Source of the DNA: Eubacteriales bacterium | Lineage (GTDB): Bacteria; Bacillota; Clostridia; Lachnospirales; Lachnospiraceae | Reading direction: 5' to 3' | Length of the DNA: 48,304 nucleotides | NCBI GenBank assembly: GCA_030526715.1 | Contig: JAUNCG010000009.1 | Location: 6,257-54,560 of the forward strand | In this document: in pieces, positions 39,038-48,206 of the stretch | Layout: the number at the start of each line of letters is the position of its first letter | Position numbering within the stretch: position 1 is the first letter of the stretch | Notes under the pieces: model-generated | Told to the model about the DNA's origin: nothing | Seen by the model: the letters and a program-made list of their open reading frames with translations, nothing else | The model's database searches: none | Made by a program: the position numbers and the translations under genes

Positions 39038-41398
39038 ATGAATATAGAGAAAAAAATAGCAGAAGAACTTAATGTCCAGCTTTGGCAGGTGGAAGCTGCG
39101 GTAAAGCTGATCGATGAGGGGAATACGATTCCGTTTATTTCCAGATACCGAAAAGAAGCGACAGGCGCGTTGAATGACGAGCAGCTGCGCGATCTGCACG
39201 AGCGTCTCACGTATCTGCGCAATCTGGAGGATAAAAAGACACAGGTGCTGTCCAGCATCGAGGAGCAGGGAAAGCTGACAGAAGAGCTGAAAAATCAGAT
39301 CCTTGCGGCAGAGACGCAGGTGGCGGTGGAGGATCTGTATCGTCCGTATCGTCCGAAGCGCAGAACCCGTGCGACGATTGCGAAGGAAAAGGGACTGGAA
39401 GGACTGGCAGATATACTGACTGCACAGACCACGCAGAAGTCTATGGAGGAAGAGGCAAAGGTTTACCTCGATCCTGAAAAAGAGGTCGCTACGGTAGCGG
39501 AAGCTCTGCAGGGAGCTATGGATATTGTGGCTGAGAGCATTTCGGATACGGCAGATTATCGAACCAGAATCCGTGAGATGACAGAGGCGGAGGGCATGAT
39601 CACTGCCGAGGCAAAGGATGAAAAGACAGAGTCGGTATACGAGATGTATTATCATTTCGCAGAGCCTGTCAGTAAGCTGGCGGGGCACCGCATTTTGGCT
39701 TTGAACCGTGGAGAAAAGGAGAAAATCCTGACAGTGAAGGTGGAAGCGCCTCAGGAAGCGATCCTTGCATATCTGGAGCGAAAGGTCATTGTTGGAGAAA
39801 ATCCGAATACCATGCCGCTGCTGAAAGAGGCTGTGGAAGACAGCTATAAGCGCCTGATCGCGCCATCCATCGAACGCGAGGTGCGTGCCGCGCTGACTGA
39901 GAAGGCGGAAGACGGTGCGATGCGTGTGTTTGGCAAGAATCTGACGCAGCTGCTGATGCAGCCGCCTATCGCGGGACAGACCGTGTTGGGCTGGGATCCG
40001 GCCTTCCGTACGGGATGCAAGCTTGCAGTAGTAGATCCGACGGGGAAGGTACTGGATACGGCGGTGGTATATCCGACGGCGCCGACGAACGAGACCAAGA
40101 TTCGTGCAGCGAAAGATACTGTGAAAAAATTCATTAAAAAATATGGCATCACCCTGATTTCTGTCGGCAATGGTACAGCATCCAGAGAATCAGAGCAGGT
40201 GATCGTAGAGCTGCTGAAGGAGATTCCGGAGAAGGTACAGTATGTTATTACAAATGAAGCGGGAGCTTCTGTGTATTCTGCAAGTAAGCTGGCAACGGAG
40301 GAATTTCCGGAGTTTGATGTGGGACAGAGAAGTGCGGCATCGATCGCCAGACGAGTGCAGGATCCGTTGGCAGAGCTGGTGAAGATCGATCCGAAGTCCA
40401 TCGGTGTAGGACAGTATCAGCACGATATGAATCAGAAAAAGCTGGGAGAGATCCTCGGGGGTGTCGTAGAAGATAGTGTAAACAAGGTCGGTGTGGATCT
40501 GAATACTGCTTCGGCTCCGCTGATGGAGCATATTTCCGGAATCAGTAAGGCGATCGCCAAGAATATCGTAGCCTACCGTGAAGAAAACGGCAGATTTACA
40601 GATCGTAAGCAGCTGCTGAAGGTGGGAAAGCTGGGGCCGAAGGCATTTGAACAGTGTGCGGGATTCATGAGGATCACCGGTGGAAAGAATCCGCTGGATG
40701 CGACCAGTGTACACCCGGAGTCCTATGAGGCAGCGGAAAAGCTTCTGGAGAAGCTTGGATTATCCAAAGAGATGCTGACGCAGCCCACAAAGCTGGTGAC
40801 GGTGACAGAAGCTGTGGAGGAATCCGCAGAGGATGCTCCGATCCGGCAGAACGGACAGCCGAAAAAAGAGCGTCCGGCAGCTGCGGGAAGCATGGCAGCG
40901 CTTCTTGCGGCGGCGGGCATGAGCGTCTCCGGATCGAATTCCGGGAAAAAGCAGAGGCCGAAAAAGAGCGTTCAGAAAAGAGAAGAGCTGAGAGGCCCGC
41001 TGGCGGGGCTTTCCAAGAAGATTACAGATTATCACAAAATGGCAGAAGAGCTTGGTATCGGAGAGATCACACTGCATGATATCGTAAATGAGCTGGAGAA
41101 GCCTGCGCGTGACCCGCGAGATGAGATGCCGCGTCCGATCCTTCGCGCCGATGTGCTGGAGATGAAGGATCTGACACCGGGTATGGTACTCAAGGGTACG
41201 GTGCGCAATGTTATTGACTTTGGCGCATTTGTGGATATCGGTGTCCATCAGGACGGACTGGTGCATATCTCAGAGCTTTCCAATAAGAAGTTTGTAAAGC
41301 ATCCGCTGGAGGTCGTGAGTGTCGGAGATATTGTCGAGGTCAAGGTACTCAGTGTGGATGTGGCAAAGAAGAGGATCGCGCTGACCATGAAGCTGTAA
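39038..41398 (+). CDS. tex: Tex family RNA-binding transcription accessory protein
   Basis: A 786-residue multidomain protein: N-terminal helical region (LWQVEAAVKLIDEGNTIPFISRYRKEATG), YqgF/RNase H-like domain (TVLGWDPAFRTGCKLAVVD), helix-hairpin-helix repeats (LNTASAPLMEHISGISKAIAKNIVAYR), and a C-terminal S1 domain (PGMVLKGTVRNVIDFGAFVDIG). It binds nucleic acid and is thought to act in transcription or RNA metabolism. A low-complexity Ala/Ser/Lys-rich insertion (about residues 605-655) separates the helical core from the S1 part, making the protein slightly longer than usual. GAGAGG precedes the ATG. Confidence 0.93.
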   Translation: MNIEKKIAEELNVQLWQVEAAVKLIDEGNTIPFISRYRKEATGALNDEQLRDLHERLTYLRNLEDKKTQVLSSIEEQGKLTEELKNQILAAETQVAVEDLYRPYRPKRRTRATIAKEKGLEGLADILTAQTTQKSMEEEAKVYLDPEKEVATVAEALQGAMDIVAESISDTADYRTRIREMTEAEGMITAEAKDEKTESVYEMYYHFAEPVSKLAGHRILALNRGEKEKILTVKVEAPQEAILAYLERKVIVGENPNTMPLLKEAVEDSYKRLIAPSIEREVRAALTEKAEDGAMRVFGKNLTQLLMQPPIAGQTVLGWDPAFRTGCKLAVVDPTGKVLDTAVVYPTAPTNETKIRAAKDTVKKFIKKYGITLISVGNGTASRESEQVIVELLKEIPEKVQYVITNEAGASVYSASKLATEEFPEFDVGQRSAASIARRVQDPLAELVKIDPKSIGVGQYQHDMNQKKLGEILGGVVEDSVNKVGVDLNTASAPLMEHISGISKAIAKNIVAYREENGRFTDRKQLLKVGKLGPKAFEQCAGFMRITGGKNPLDATSVHPESYEAAEKLLEKLGLSKEMLTQPTKLVTVTEAVEESAEDAPIRQNGQPKKERPAAAGSMAALLAAAGMSVSGSNSGKKQRPKKSVQKREELRGPLAGLSKKITDYHKMAEELGIGEITLHDIVNELEKPARDPRDEMPRPILRADVLEMKDLTPGMVLKGTVRNVIDFGAFVDIGVHQDGLVHISELSNKKFVKHPLEVVSVGDIVEVKVLSVDVAKKRIALTMKL

Positions 41399-41449
41399 CA
41401 GATCGATTTCGTGAGCTGTAACATTGCTCCATATTTTTGACGGAAAAGC

Positions 41450-41478
41450 TTGAATAGTTGAGTGATTTGCGGTATAAT
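41450..41478 (+). promoter_or_regulatory. Promoter of the riboswitch-ribU unit
   Basis: TTGAAT (41450-41455), a 17-base spacer and TATAAT (41473-41478). Transcription would begin about 15 bases before the FMN aptamer. Confidence 0.82.
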
Positions 41479-41500
41479 CACAGTGTCAATTGAAAAAGAA

Positions 41501-41610
41501 ATCTTCGGGGCAGGGTGAGATTCCCGATCGGCGGTAAAGTCCGCGAGCGTTTGATGCGCAAGATTTGGTGAGATTCCAAAACCGACAGTATAGTCTGGAT
41601 GAAAGAAGAT
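41501..41610 (+). promoter_or_regulatory. FMN riboswitch (RFN element)
   Basis: The conserved RFN landmarks are present in order: P1 strand ATCTTC (41501-41506), GGGGCAGGGTGAGATTCCC, GGCGGTAAAGTCCGCGAGC, TTGGTGAGATTCCAAAACCGAC, AGTATAGTCTGGATG, and the closing P1 strand GAAGAT (41605-41610). FMN binding should favour the terminator at 41651-41680 and switch off ribU. Confidence 0.97.
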
Positions 41611-41650
41611 GAGCATAGAACATGAAGTACTTTAATTGTAATGTGCGCAT

Positions 41651-41680
41651 ATCCCCGAACGTAACGGTTCGGGGATTTTT
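41651..41680 (+). terminator. Riboswitch-controlled terminator
   Basis: ATCCCCGAAC (41651-41660) pairs with GTTCGGGGAT (41667-41676), followed by five T. An outer pairing of CATAGAA (41614-41620) with TTCTATG (41679-41685) could enclose the hairpin. Confidence 0.9.
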
Positions 41681-41765
41681 CTATGCTGTGATAGGCCGGA
41701 AGGTTTCCTTTTGTGAGACAGACATCATATCGCACATTTGCGAAGAAAGAAGAGGAGACAAGAGG

Positions 41766-42398
41766 ATGAGCAACAACACAAACGCTGTGGCAGGCTCTGC
41801 CGCGAAGAGTAATGTACGTAACATGGTAGTGATCGCTATGCTGGGGGCATTATCTGGCATTTTGATGGTATTTGATTTCCCGCTCTGGTTCGCACCGGGC
41901 TTTTATAAGATCGACCTTAGCGAAGTGCCGGTCATGATCGGTACCTTTGCACTTGGTCCTGTGGCAGGTGCGCTGGTGGAGCTGGTCAAGGTTCTGCTGA
42001 AGCTGGTGACTAAGGGGACAGATACGGCCTTTGTGGGTGATATCGCGAATTTCCTGATCGGTTGTTCCATGGTAGTTCCTGCGGGGATGATTTACAAGCA
42101 TCGGAAGAGCAGAAAAAATGCTGTGGTCGGTATCGCAGTAGGTACCCTGTTTATGGCCTTTGTAGGCTGCTTTATGAATGCATATGTACTTCTTCCGGCT
42201 TACGGTAAGGCATTCGGTATGCCGATCGAGGCGCTGGTAGGTATGGGAACGGCAGTGAATCCGGCGATCACGAGCCTCTGGTCCTTTGCTCTTTTGGCAG
42301 TAGTGCCGTTCAATCTGCTGAAGGGACTGGTCGTAGGTATCATTACCATGCTGCTTTATAAGCATGTGAGTCCGCTCCTGAAGGGACATCAGATATAA
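41766..42398 (+). CDS. ribU: Riboflavin ECF transporter S component RibU
   Basis: Membrane substrate-binding subunit of an energy-coupling-factor importer for riboflavin; it needs the shared EcfAA'T module, which is not in this window. The 210-residue protein has about five to six helices. The pattern MLGALSGILMVFDFPLWFAPGFYKIDLSEVPVMIGTFALGPVAG is that of RibU. ATG 41766 has GAGGAG at 41752-41757; the longer frame beginning at 41622 would run through the terminator and is rejected. The FMN riboswitch directly upstream gives independent support for the substrate. Confidence 0.95.
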   Translation: MSNNTNAVAGSAAKSNVRNMVVIAMLGALSGILMVFDFPLWFAPGFYKIDLSEVPVMIGTFALGPVAGALVELVKVLLKLVTKGTDTAFVGDIANFLIGCSMVVPAGMIYKHRKSRKNAVVGIAVGTLFMAFVGCFMNAYVLLPAYGKAFGMPIEALVGMGTAVNPAITSLWSFALLAVVPFNLLKGLVVGIITMLLYKHVSPLLKGHQI

Positions 42399-42420
42399 TC
42401 AGAAGATGAATAGTATAAGT

Positions 42421-42462
42421 AAAATATGCGGGTTCTCTCGGAAGGGCTTGCATATTTTTTTT
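42421..42462 (+). terminator. Intrinsic terminator after ribU
   Basis: AAAATATGC (42421-42429) pairs with GCATATTTT (42450-42458) around a 20-base loop, and T residues run to 42462. Confidence 0.75.
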
Positions 42463-42510
42463 GTCTGGTATAAACTTATAGCTACTGGAATTTTGGAAAG
42501 GAGGCAGGAA

Positions 42511-43125
42511 ATGCCTCAGATAAAGAAAATTACGAAGTTGACAGATAACCGTTTTTTGAATCTGTATCACCTTGATGCGAAGAATCGCGTGGGTGGACAG
42601 GTGAATTATTATGTGGCTTCCAGAGCAAAAAGCATTGCGGGGATGAAGTTGTCTACAAGACAGAATCCACCGGACGGAGTCGCAGTCTATGCTCTTTGGG
42701 GAGACCGACGAGACAAGGTGCTTCTCATTCGACAGTATAGATACAGTATAGATGATTATATATATGAGTTTCCGGCGGGACTGGTGGACGAGGGTGAGGA
42801 CTGGAGAAGTGCTGCAGTTCGTGAGATCCATGAGGAGACCGGATTTACGCTTCATCCCCTGCAGACAGATGAGATGTATATGCGTCCGTATTTTACTACG
42901 ATCGGCATGAGTGATGAATCTGTGGCCATGGTCTATGGATATGTGGACGGAGAGAGCAGTCTTGCATATCTGGAGGATGATGAGGAACTGGAGGTTGTGC
43001 TTGCGGATCGGGCTGAGGTTCGCAGGATTTTAAAAGAAGAGCGCGTAGCGGTGCAATGTGCCTATATGCTGATGCATTTTCTGGCAGACGAGGATCCCTT
43101 TGCGTTCCTTGAGGTGAAATTATGA
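42511..43125 (+). CDS. NUDIX hydrolase, ADP-ribose pyrophosphatase-like
   Basis: A 204-residue hydrolase that probably cleaves ADP-ribose or a related nucleoside diphosphate sugar. The NUDIX box is complete: G at the start of GLVDEGEDWRSAAVREIHEETG with REIHEETG providing the Mg-binding glutamates, preceded by the strand IRQYRYSIDDYIYEFPAG typical of ADP-ribose pyrophosphatases. AAGGAGG lies just before the ATG at 42511; a longer frame from 42406 would cross the ribU terminator. The stop overlaps tsaE by four bases (ATGA). Confidence 0.85.
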   Translation: MPQIKKITKLTDNRFLNLYHLDAKNRVGGQVNYYVASRAKSIAGMKLSTRQNPPDGVAVYALWGDRRDKVLLIRQYRYSIDDYIYEFPAGLVDEGEDWRSAAVREIHEETGFTLHPLQTDEMYMRPYFTTIGMSDESVAMVYGYVDGESSLAYLEDDEELEVVLADRAEVRRILKEERVAVQCAYMLMHFLADEDPFAFLEVKL

Positions 43126-43559
43126 TCATAGAAACATGGAGTGAACAGGAGACCTTTGCTCTGGGAGAAAAGATCGGAATGCAGGCGAAGCCGGGAGAGA
43201 TTTATGCTCTGCTGGGCGATCTGGGTGTCGGGAAGACGATATTTACAAAAGGGGTAGCAGCGGGACTTGGGATCACAGAGCCGGTGAGCAGCCCGACCTT
43301 TACCATTGTACAGATCTATGAGGAAGGCAGAATGCCGTTCTATCATTTTGACGTGTACCGTATCGGTGATGTGGAGGAGATGGACGAGATCGGCTATGAG
43401 GATTGCTTTTTCGGAAATGGTCTGTGTCTGGTGGAATGGGCGAATCTGATAGAGGAGATCATGCCGCCGCAGACGATCTGGATCACCATTGAGAAGGATT
43501 TGGAAAAAGGATTTGATTATCGAAGAATCGAGGTAAACTATGAAAATACTGGGAATTGA
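43122..43559 (+). CDS. tsaE: tRNA t6A biosynthesis ATPase TsaE
   Basis: Small ATPase (145 residues) of the TsaBDE complex that makes threonylcarbamoyladenosine at position 37 of ANN-decoding tRNAs. Walker A is GDLGVGKT, followed by SSPTF and the YHFDVYRIGD and VEWANLI motifs of the family. It overlaps the NUDIX gene by four bases and tsaB by 20, so translation is coupled. Its partners TsaB and TsaD are also in this window; TsaC/Sua5, which makes the intermediate, is not. Confidence 0.95.
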   Translation: MIIETWSEQETFALGEKIGMQAKPGEIYALLGDLGVGKTIFTKGVAAGLGITEPVSSPTFTIVQIYEEGRMPFYHFDVYRIGDVEEMDEIGYEDCFFGNGLCLVEWANLIEEIMPPQTIWITIEKDLEKGFDYRRIEVNYENTGN

Positions 43560-44247
43560 CAGTTCAGGGCTGGTAGCGTCCGTAGCTATTGTTGAGGATG
43601 AACAGATGCTGGCAGAGTATTCCGTAAATTATAAAAAGACACATTCTCAGACGTTGCTGCCAATGCTGGATGAGATCGTCAGGATGACGGAGATGGATCT
43701 GAGTACGGTAGATGCCATTGCGGTGGCGGCAGGTCCGGGTTCCTTCACGGGACTGCGCATCGGTTCGGCGACAGCAAAAGGACTGGGACTGGCGCTGGAG
43801 AAGCCGCTGATTTCGGTTCCGACGGTAGATGGATTGGCGTATAATCTGTGCGGTACGGATAAGCTGGTATGTCCGCTGATGGACGCCCGCAGGAGTCAGG
43901 TCTATACGGGAATCTACGAATTCGAGGGGAATACACTGCATCGGCTGGAGGGACAGATGGCGATTGGCGTTGAGGAGCTTCTGGAAAAGCTGAACGTCAT
44001 CGGGCGCGAAGTGATTTTTCTGGGAGATGGCGTCCCGGTATACAAAAGCGTCATAGAAGAAAAAATCGGAGTTCCGTATCTGTTCGCACCGGCACATATG
44101 AGCCGTCAGCGTGCGGGAGCTGTGGCTGCGCTGGGGTTCCAATATGCACTGGAGGGCAAAATGGAGTCTGCCGCAGAGCATGAGCCGGATTATCTGCGTC
44201 TGTCACAGGCTGAGCGTGAGCGCGCCGAGAAGCAAAAGAACGCATAG
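43540..44247 (+). CDS. tsaB: tRNA t6A biosynthesis protein TsaB
   Basis: A 235-residue ASKHA-fold protein that heterodimerises with TsaD to transfer threonylcarbamoyl to tRNA. The N-terminal ILGIDSSGLVASVAIV strand and the AGPGSFTGLRIG motif are diagnostic. It starts within the end of tsaE. TsaB itself lacks catalytic metal ligands and acts as a scaffold. Followed by rimI, a frequent neighbour. Confidence 0.94.
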   Translation: MKILGIDSSGLVASVAIVEDEQMLAEYSVNYKKTHSQTLLPMLDEIVRMTEMDLSTVDAIAVAAGPGSFTGLRIGSATAKGLGLALEKPLISVPTVDGLAYNLCGTDKLVCPLMDARRSQVYTGIYEFEGNTLHRLEGQMAIGVEELLEKLNVIGREVIFLGDGVPVYKSVIEEKIGVPYLFAPAHMSRQRAGAVAALGFQYALEGKMESAAEHEPDYLRLSQAERERAEKQKNA

Positions 44248-44272
44248 GCTGAGAGTGGGAGAGACAGGAACG

Positions 44273-44758
44273 ATGAAAAATGGTGACCGACAGGCAGAGC
44301 TTGCGCCGGATATGTCGGAATTATCGTGGCAGATACGGGAGATGACGGAGTCGGATTTGTCGCAGGTGTGTTGTATAGAGAATGTGATTTTTTCACAGCC
44401 GTGGTCGAGAAAGGGGTTTCTGGATTCCATGAATTCTATGGATACGCTGTATCTGTCAGTATATTTTGACGGGAAGGTAGTGGGCTATTGCGGATTTCTT
44501 CAGTCCTTTGAGGAGGCGGATATCACGAATGTGGCGGTGGACGAAGCATACCGCGGACGTGGGATTGCCCGTTCCATGCTCACAGAGCTTATGCACAGGG
44601 GAGAACAACGGGGGATCACCGCATTTACGTTGGAAGTGCGTGAGAGTAATCGTGCGGCGCTGCATCTGTATGAGAGCCTTGGATTTGAAAATTGTGGAAT
44701 TCGTAAGAATTTTTATGAGAAACCTCAGGAGAATGCTGTTATAATGTGGCGTCGTTGA
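44273..44758 (+). CDS. rimI: Ribosomal-protein-alanine N-acetyltransferase RimI-like
   Basis: GNAT-family acetyltransferase of 161 residues from ATG 44273 (AGGAA at 44265-44269). The acetyl-CoA loop is VDEAYRGRGIARSML, and NRAALHLYESLGF is the C-terminal family motif. RimI acetylates the N-terminal Ala of S18 in E. coli and is often encoded between tsaB and tsaD. About 20 residues precede the GNAT core; a start at 44312 would remove part of them but has no ribosome site. The substrate is inferred from family and context. Confidence 0.87.
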   Translation: MKNGDRQAELAPDMSELSWQIREMTESDLSQVCCIENVIFSQPWSRKGFLDSMNSMDTLYLSVYFDGKVVGYCGFLQSFEEADITNVAVDEAYRGRGIARSMLTELMHRGEQRGITAFTLEVRESNRAALHLYESLGFENCGIRKNFYEKPQENAVIMWRR

Positions 44759-44843
44759 CAGTGATTTCCGATAGGATTTTTTGAAAATGTTTTGTATAAT
44801 TCTCTTGAAGCTGAAAAGATGATATGGCTATGGGAGGATAAGG

Positions 44844-45068
44844 ATGAAAAAAGAAAATCGTTTATTTTGCAATATGTGCGGAAAAGAGATCCCCATGGAG
44901 AATGATATGCTGCTGGAGGATGTGCTTTCAGTCAGAAAACAGTGGGGATACTTTTCGGAACAGGACGGGATGATGGTGGAGTTTGATCTGTGCGAGGAGT
45001 GCTGTGAGAAATTGATGAAACAATTTCGGATTCCACCGACAGTGACGGAACCGACAGAGCTGCTGTAG
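44844..45068 (+). CDS. Small protein with two CxxC pairs
   Basis: A 74-residue protein not assigned to a named family. CNMCGKEIP near the N-terminus and CEECCEKL near residue 52 give two CxxC pairs, which together could bind one zinc ion as a split zinc ribbon. A GGGAGG site lies ten bases before the ATG, and the gap to rnz is only 25 bases. TATAAT at 44795-44800, with no clear -35 box, may mark a promoter. It lies within a run of tRNA and ribosome maturation genes, but no direct sign of function is visible. Confidence 0.75.
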   Translation: MKKENRLFCNMCGKEIPMENDMLLEDVLSVRKQWGYFSEQDGMMVEFDLCEECCEKLMKQFRIPPTVTEPTELL

Positions 45069-45093
45069 ATTCCCGGGAAGGGACAGGTGAGAT

Positions 45094-46005
45094 ATGCTGG
45101 ATGTTTGTTTGCTGGGATGCGGAGGCATGATGCCGCTGCCTTATCGCTGGCTGACTTCTTTGATGCTGCGCTATAACGGAAGCAGCGTTTTGATAGATTG
45201 CGGAGAGGGGACACAGGTTGCTCTTCGGGAAAAGGGATGGAGCTTCAAACCGATCGATGTGATCTGCTTTACACATTATCATGGAGATCATATCAGCGGG
45301 CTGCCGGGGCTGCTGCTGACCATGGGGAATGCCATGCGAACAGAGCCGCTGACTATGATCGGGCCGAAGGGACTGGAGCGGGTAGTGAATGCTCTGCGCG
45401 TGATCGCGCCGGAGCTTCCTTTTGAGATTAAGTTTATCGAGATACAGGGACCGCGTCAGACGATTGAGATTAATGGGTACTGTATCACGGCATACCGGGT
45501 GAATCATAACGTTCTTTGCTATGGGTATGCGGTAGAGATTCACAGAGCGGGGAAGTTTGATGTAGAGAGAGCACGCGCACAGGAGATTCCCATGAAATAC
45601 TGGAATCCGCTTCAGAAGGGGCGGACGATAGAGGCTGATGGAAGAGTATATACACCGGACATGGTGCTTGGCGCGAACCGCAAGGGCATCAAGCTTGCTT
45701 ACTGTACCGATACACGTCCGACACCATCTATTGTGGAAAATGCGGCAGATGCAGACCTGTTTATCTGTGAAGGCATGTATGGAGAGCCGGGCAAAGAGGA
45801 GAAGGCAGTGGAACACAAGCATATGACCTTTTACGAGGCAGCGAAGCTGGCTCAAAAAGCAAACGTGCGGGAATTGTGGCTGACGCACTATAGTCCGTCT
45901 CTTTCGTATCCGGAAGAGTTTATGAGTGGAGTGACGAAGATTTTCCCGAATGCGTATCCGGGAAAAGACGGAAAATCCGTCGAGTTGATGTTTGAGGATG
46001 AATAG
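45094..46005 (+). CDS. rnz: Ribonuclease Z
   Basis: Metallo-beta-lactamase-fold endonuclease that trims the 3' trailer of tRNA precursors lacking an encoded CCA. The 303-residue length and the THYHGDH motif fit RNase Z, along with the N-terminal [16 protein letters not shown], and a late His in EHKHMTF and THYSPS. The three tRNAs in this window lack CCA and are natural substrates. Its upstream site is GGTGAG. It is followed closely by tsaD. Confidence 0.88.
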   Translation: MLDVCLLGCGGMMPLPYRWLTSLMLRYNGSSVLIDCGEGTQVALREKGWSFKPIDVICFTHYHGDHISGLPGLLLTMGNAMRTEPLTMIGPKGLERVVNALRVIAPELPFEIKFIEIQGPRQTIEINGYCITAYRVNHNVLCYGYAVEIHRAGKFDVERARAQEIPMKYWNPLQKGRTIEADGRVYTPDMVLGANRKGIKLAYCTDTRPTPSIVENAADADLFICEGMYGEPGKEEKAVEHKHMTFYEAAKLAQKANVRELWLTHYSPSLSYPEEFMSGVTKIFPNAYPGKDGKSVELMFEDE

Positions 46006-46015
46006 AGGGAAAGAA

Positions 46016-47047
46016 ATGAAAAAAGATGTATTGATTCTGGCAATTGAAAGTTCCTGCGATGAGACGGCTGCTGCGGTTGTGAAAAACGGACGTGAAGTAT
46101 TGTCGAATATTATCTCTTCACAGATCGATCTGCATAAGCTTTACGGGGGCGTTGTACCGGAGATTGCTTCAAGAAAGCATATTGAGAAAATCAATCAGGT
46201 TATTGAGGAGGCGCTGTCAGAGGCGCAGGTGACGCTGGATGACATTGACGCCATCGGTGTGACCTATGGGCCGGGACTTGTCGGAGCGCTGCTGGTGGGC
46301 GTGGCGGAGGCCAAAGCGATCAGCTATGCACGTAAAATACCGCTGGTGGGCGTACATCATATCGAAGGTCATATATCCGCTAATTATATCGAGAATAAAG
46401 ATCTGGAGCCTCCATTTGCATGTCTGGTGGTTTCCGGAGGGCACACACATCTGGTCGTAGTAGAGGACTACGGCAAATATCGTATTATCGGCAAGACAAG
46501 AGATGATGCCGCCGGCGAGGCATTTGATAAAGTTGCCCGCGCTATCGGACTTGGCTATCCGGGCGGACCAAAGATCGATCGTTTATCGAAAGAGGGAAAT
46601 GCGGAGGCAATCCGTTTTCCGAAGGCTCATGTGGCAGATGCTCCCTATGATTTCAGCTTCAGCGGTTTGAAATCAGCGGTTTTAAATTATCTGAACGGAT
46701 GCAAAATGAAGGGAGAGAACATTGTGGAGGCGGATGTGGCGGCATCCTTCCAGAAAGCGGTTACGGACGTGCTGGTGGAACATGCAATGATGGCAGTAAA
46801 GGAGTATGGCTTTGATAAGCTTGCCATTGCTGGCGGAGTAGCGTCAAATTCAACTCTGCGTGGAGCCATGCAGGAGGCCTGCGAGAAAAATCATGTGAAG
46901 TTTTATCATCCGTCACCGATCCTTTGCACAGATAACGCGGCTATGATCGGAGCCGCGGCATACTATGAGTTTATCAACGGGGTGCGTCATGGATTGGATC
47001 TGAATGCAGTGCCGAATCTGAAATTGGGAGAAAGATATGAAGGATAA
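46016..47047 (+). CDS. tsaD: tRNA N6-threonylcarbamoyladenosine transferase TsaD
   Basis: Catalytic subunit of t6A synthesis. The 343-residue protein begins [17 protein letters not shown] and contains the metal-binding HHIEGH motif, the [15 protein letters not shown] motif, [11 protein letters not shown], and the C-terminal [10 protein letters not shown] 46016 is preceded by AGAGGGAAA; an earlier in-frame start at 45992 lies in rnz. The stop overlaps ispD by 11 bases. With tsaE and tsaB upstream, the transferase complex is complete here. Confidence 0.96.
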   Translation: MKKDVLILAIESSCDETAAAVVKNGREVLSNIISSQIDLHKLYGGVVPEIASRKHIEKINQVIEEALSEAQVTLDDIDAIGVTYGPGLVGALLVGVAEAKAISYARKIPLVGVHHIEGHISANYIENKDLEPPFACLVVSGGHTHLVVVEDYGKYRIIGKTRDDAAGEAFDKVARAIGLGYPGGPKIDRLSKEGNAEAIRFPKAHVADAPYDFSFSGLKSAVLNYLNGCKMKGENIVEADVAASFQKAVTDVLVEHAMMAVKEYGFDKLAIAGGVASNSTLRGAMQEACEKNHVKFYHPSPILCTDNAAMIGAAAYYEFINGVRHGLDLNAVPNLKLGERYEG

Positions 47048-47738
47048 GAGTACAGCGATCGTATTGTCGGCAGGACGTGGAAAACGTATGAAAACGGCGG
47101 TATCTAAACAGTATCTTCTTATTAAGGGGAAACCGGTGATATATTATTCTCTAAAGGCGTTTCAGGAATGTCCGTTTATCGATGAGGTGATTCTGGTAGC
47201 AGGGGAGGAAGATATCGCATTTTGCCGGACTGAGATCGTAGAAAAATACAATCTGACAAAGGTAACACAGATCATTTCCGGAGGGGCGGAACGGTACGAT
47301 TCTGTATGGTGTGGATTGAAAGCGGTTCAGGATAGTGCATACGTCTATATTCATGACGGGGCACGTCCGTTTTTGGATCAGCCGATTCTGGAACGTGCCA
47401 GAACGGCAGTGGAGGAAGCGGGAGCATGTGTTGTCGGTATGCCTGCAAAAGACACGATTAAGATCAGCGATCCGGAAGGATTTGCAAAATGTACACCGCC
47501 CAGAGCTTTTGTCTGGCAGATACAGACGCCTCAGGTGTTTCGATATGAGCTAGTATATGGAGCATATCAGAAGCTGATGGAAGCGCTGGATCGCGGGGAA
47601 ACGCTTACCGTGACGGATGACGCCATGGCGGTAGAGAGTATGACGGAGCACAGAGTTCGACTGGTAGAGGGAAGCTATGCGAATATCAAGATCACGACTC
47701 CGGAAGACCTGAAAATTGCGGAGCTATTGCTTGGCTAA
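47037..47738 (+). CDS. ispD: 2-C-methyl-D-erythritol 4-phosphate cytidylyltransferase
   Basis: Third enzyme of the MEP isoprenoid pathway, converting MEP and CTP to CDP-ME. The 233 residues show the nucleotidyltransferase signature LSAGRGKRM, then [26 protein letters not shown] and [10 protein letters not shown]. It starts inside the end of tsaD with GGGAG upstream, so translation may be coupled. The MEP route would supply the undecaprenyl carrier recycled by the uppP product at the other end of the window. Confidence 0.95.
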   Translation: MKDKSTAIVLSAGRGKRMKTAVSKQYLLIKGKPVIYYSLKAFQECPFIDEVILVAGEEDIAFCRTEIVEKYNLTKVTQIISGGAERYDSVWCGLKAVQDSAYVYIHDGARPFLDQPILERARTAVEEAGACVVGMPAKDTIKISDPEGFAKCTPPRAFVWQIQTPQVFRYELVYGAYQKLMEALDRGETLTVTDDAMAVESMTEHRVRLVEGSYANIKITTPEDLKIAELLLG

Positions 47739-47801
47739 ACCGTGTAAACGGTGGATACTTGAAATATTTTCGATAAAAATTCAAAAAAGTGAAAAAGGTA
47801 G

Positions 47802-47830
47802 TTGACAAATTGAAAATGTGATGGTAATAT
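47802..47830 (+). promoter_or_regulatory. Promoter of the tRNA-Ser genes
   Basis: TTGACA (47802-47807), a 17-base spacer, TAATAT (47825-47830) with TG at 47822-47823. Transcription should begin about 50 bases before the first tRNA-Ser. Confidence 0.75.
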
Positions 47831-47888
47831 AACTCTTGCGTTTCGGATGAAAGCAAACGCTCCTTACGGAACGGACGGACGCAGACAT

Positions 47889-47974
47889 GGAGAGGTATCG
47901 AAGTGGTCATAACGAGGCGGTCTTGAAAACCGTTTGTCCGCAAGGGCGCGTGGGTTCGAATCCCACTCTCTCCG
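47889..47974 (+). tRNA. tRNA-Ser (TGA)
   Basis: Class II tRNA with a long variable arm: acceptor GGAGAGG with TCTCTCC, anticodon loop CTTGAAA (TGA), T stem GTGGG/CCCAC with loop TTCGAAT, discriminator G as required for Ser. No CCA is encoded. Confidence 0.95.
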
Positions 47975-48052
47975 CTACACACAGATCATAACAGCAGAGT
48001 GTTCTGGTGAATGAAGAGTGTGGCATAATTTTATAAGATAGTATTCAGACGT

Positions 48053-48142
48053 GGAGAAGTACCCAAGATGGCTGAAGGGACACCCCTGGAAAGGGTGCAG
48101 GTCGTTAATAGCGGCGCGAGGGTTCAAATCCCTCCTTCTCCG
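48053..48142 (+). tRNA. tRNA-Ser (GGA)
   Basis: Class II tRNA: acceptor GGAGAAG with CTTCTCC, anticodon stem CACCC/GGGTG with loop CTGGAAA (GGA), long variable arm, T stem GAGGG/CCCTC with loop TTCAAAT, discriminator G. No CCA is encoded. It lies 78 bases after the first tRNA-Ser, with no clear terminator between, so the two may be cotranscribed. Confidence 0.95.
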
Positions 48143-48171
48143 TTCAATAGCTTTTGAAAATAAAAAAGTTG

Positions 48172-48200
48172 TTGACAGACACTGAAAGATGTGTTAGTAT
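48172..48200 (+). promoter_or_regulatory. Strong promoter at the window end
   Basis: TTGACA (48172-48177), a 17-base spacer, and TAGTAT (48195-48200) with TG at 48192-48193. It drives a transcript that runs out of the window. Confidence 0.75.
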
Positions 48201-48206
48201 ACAAAA

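Noticed and set aside
44111..44272. N-terminal extension of rimI
   Set aside because: It overlaps tsaB in another frame and lacks similarity; ATG 44273 gives a normal length.
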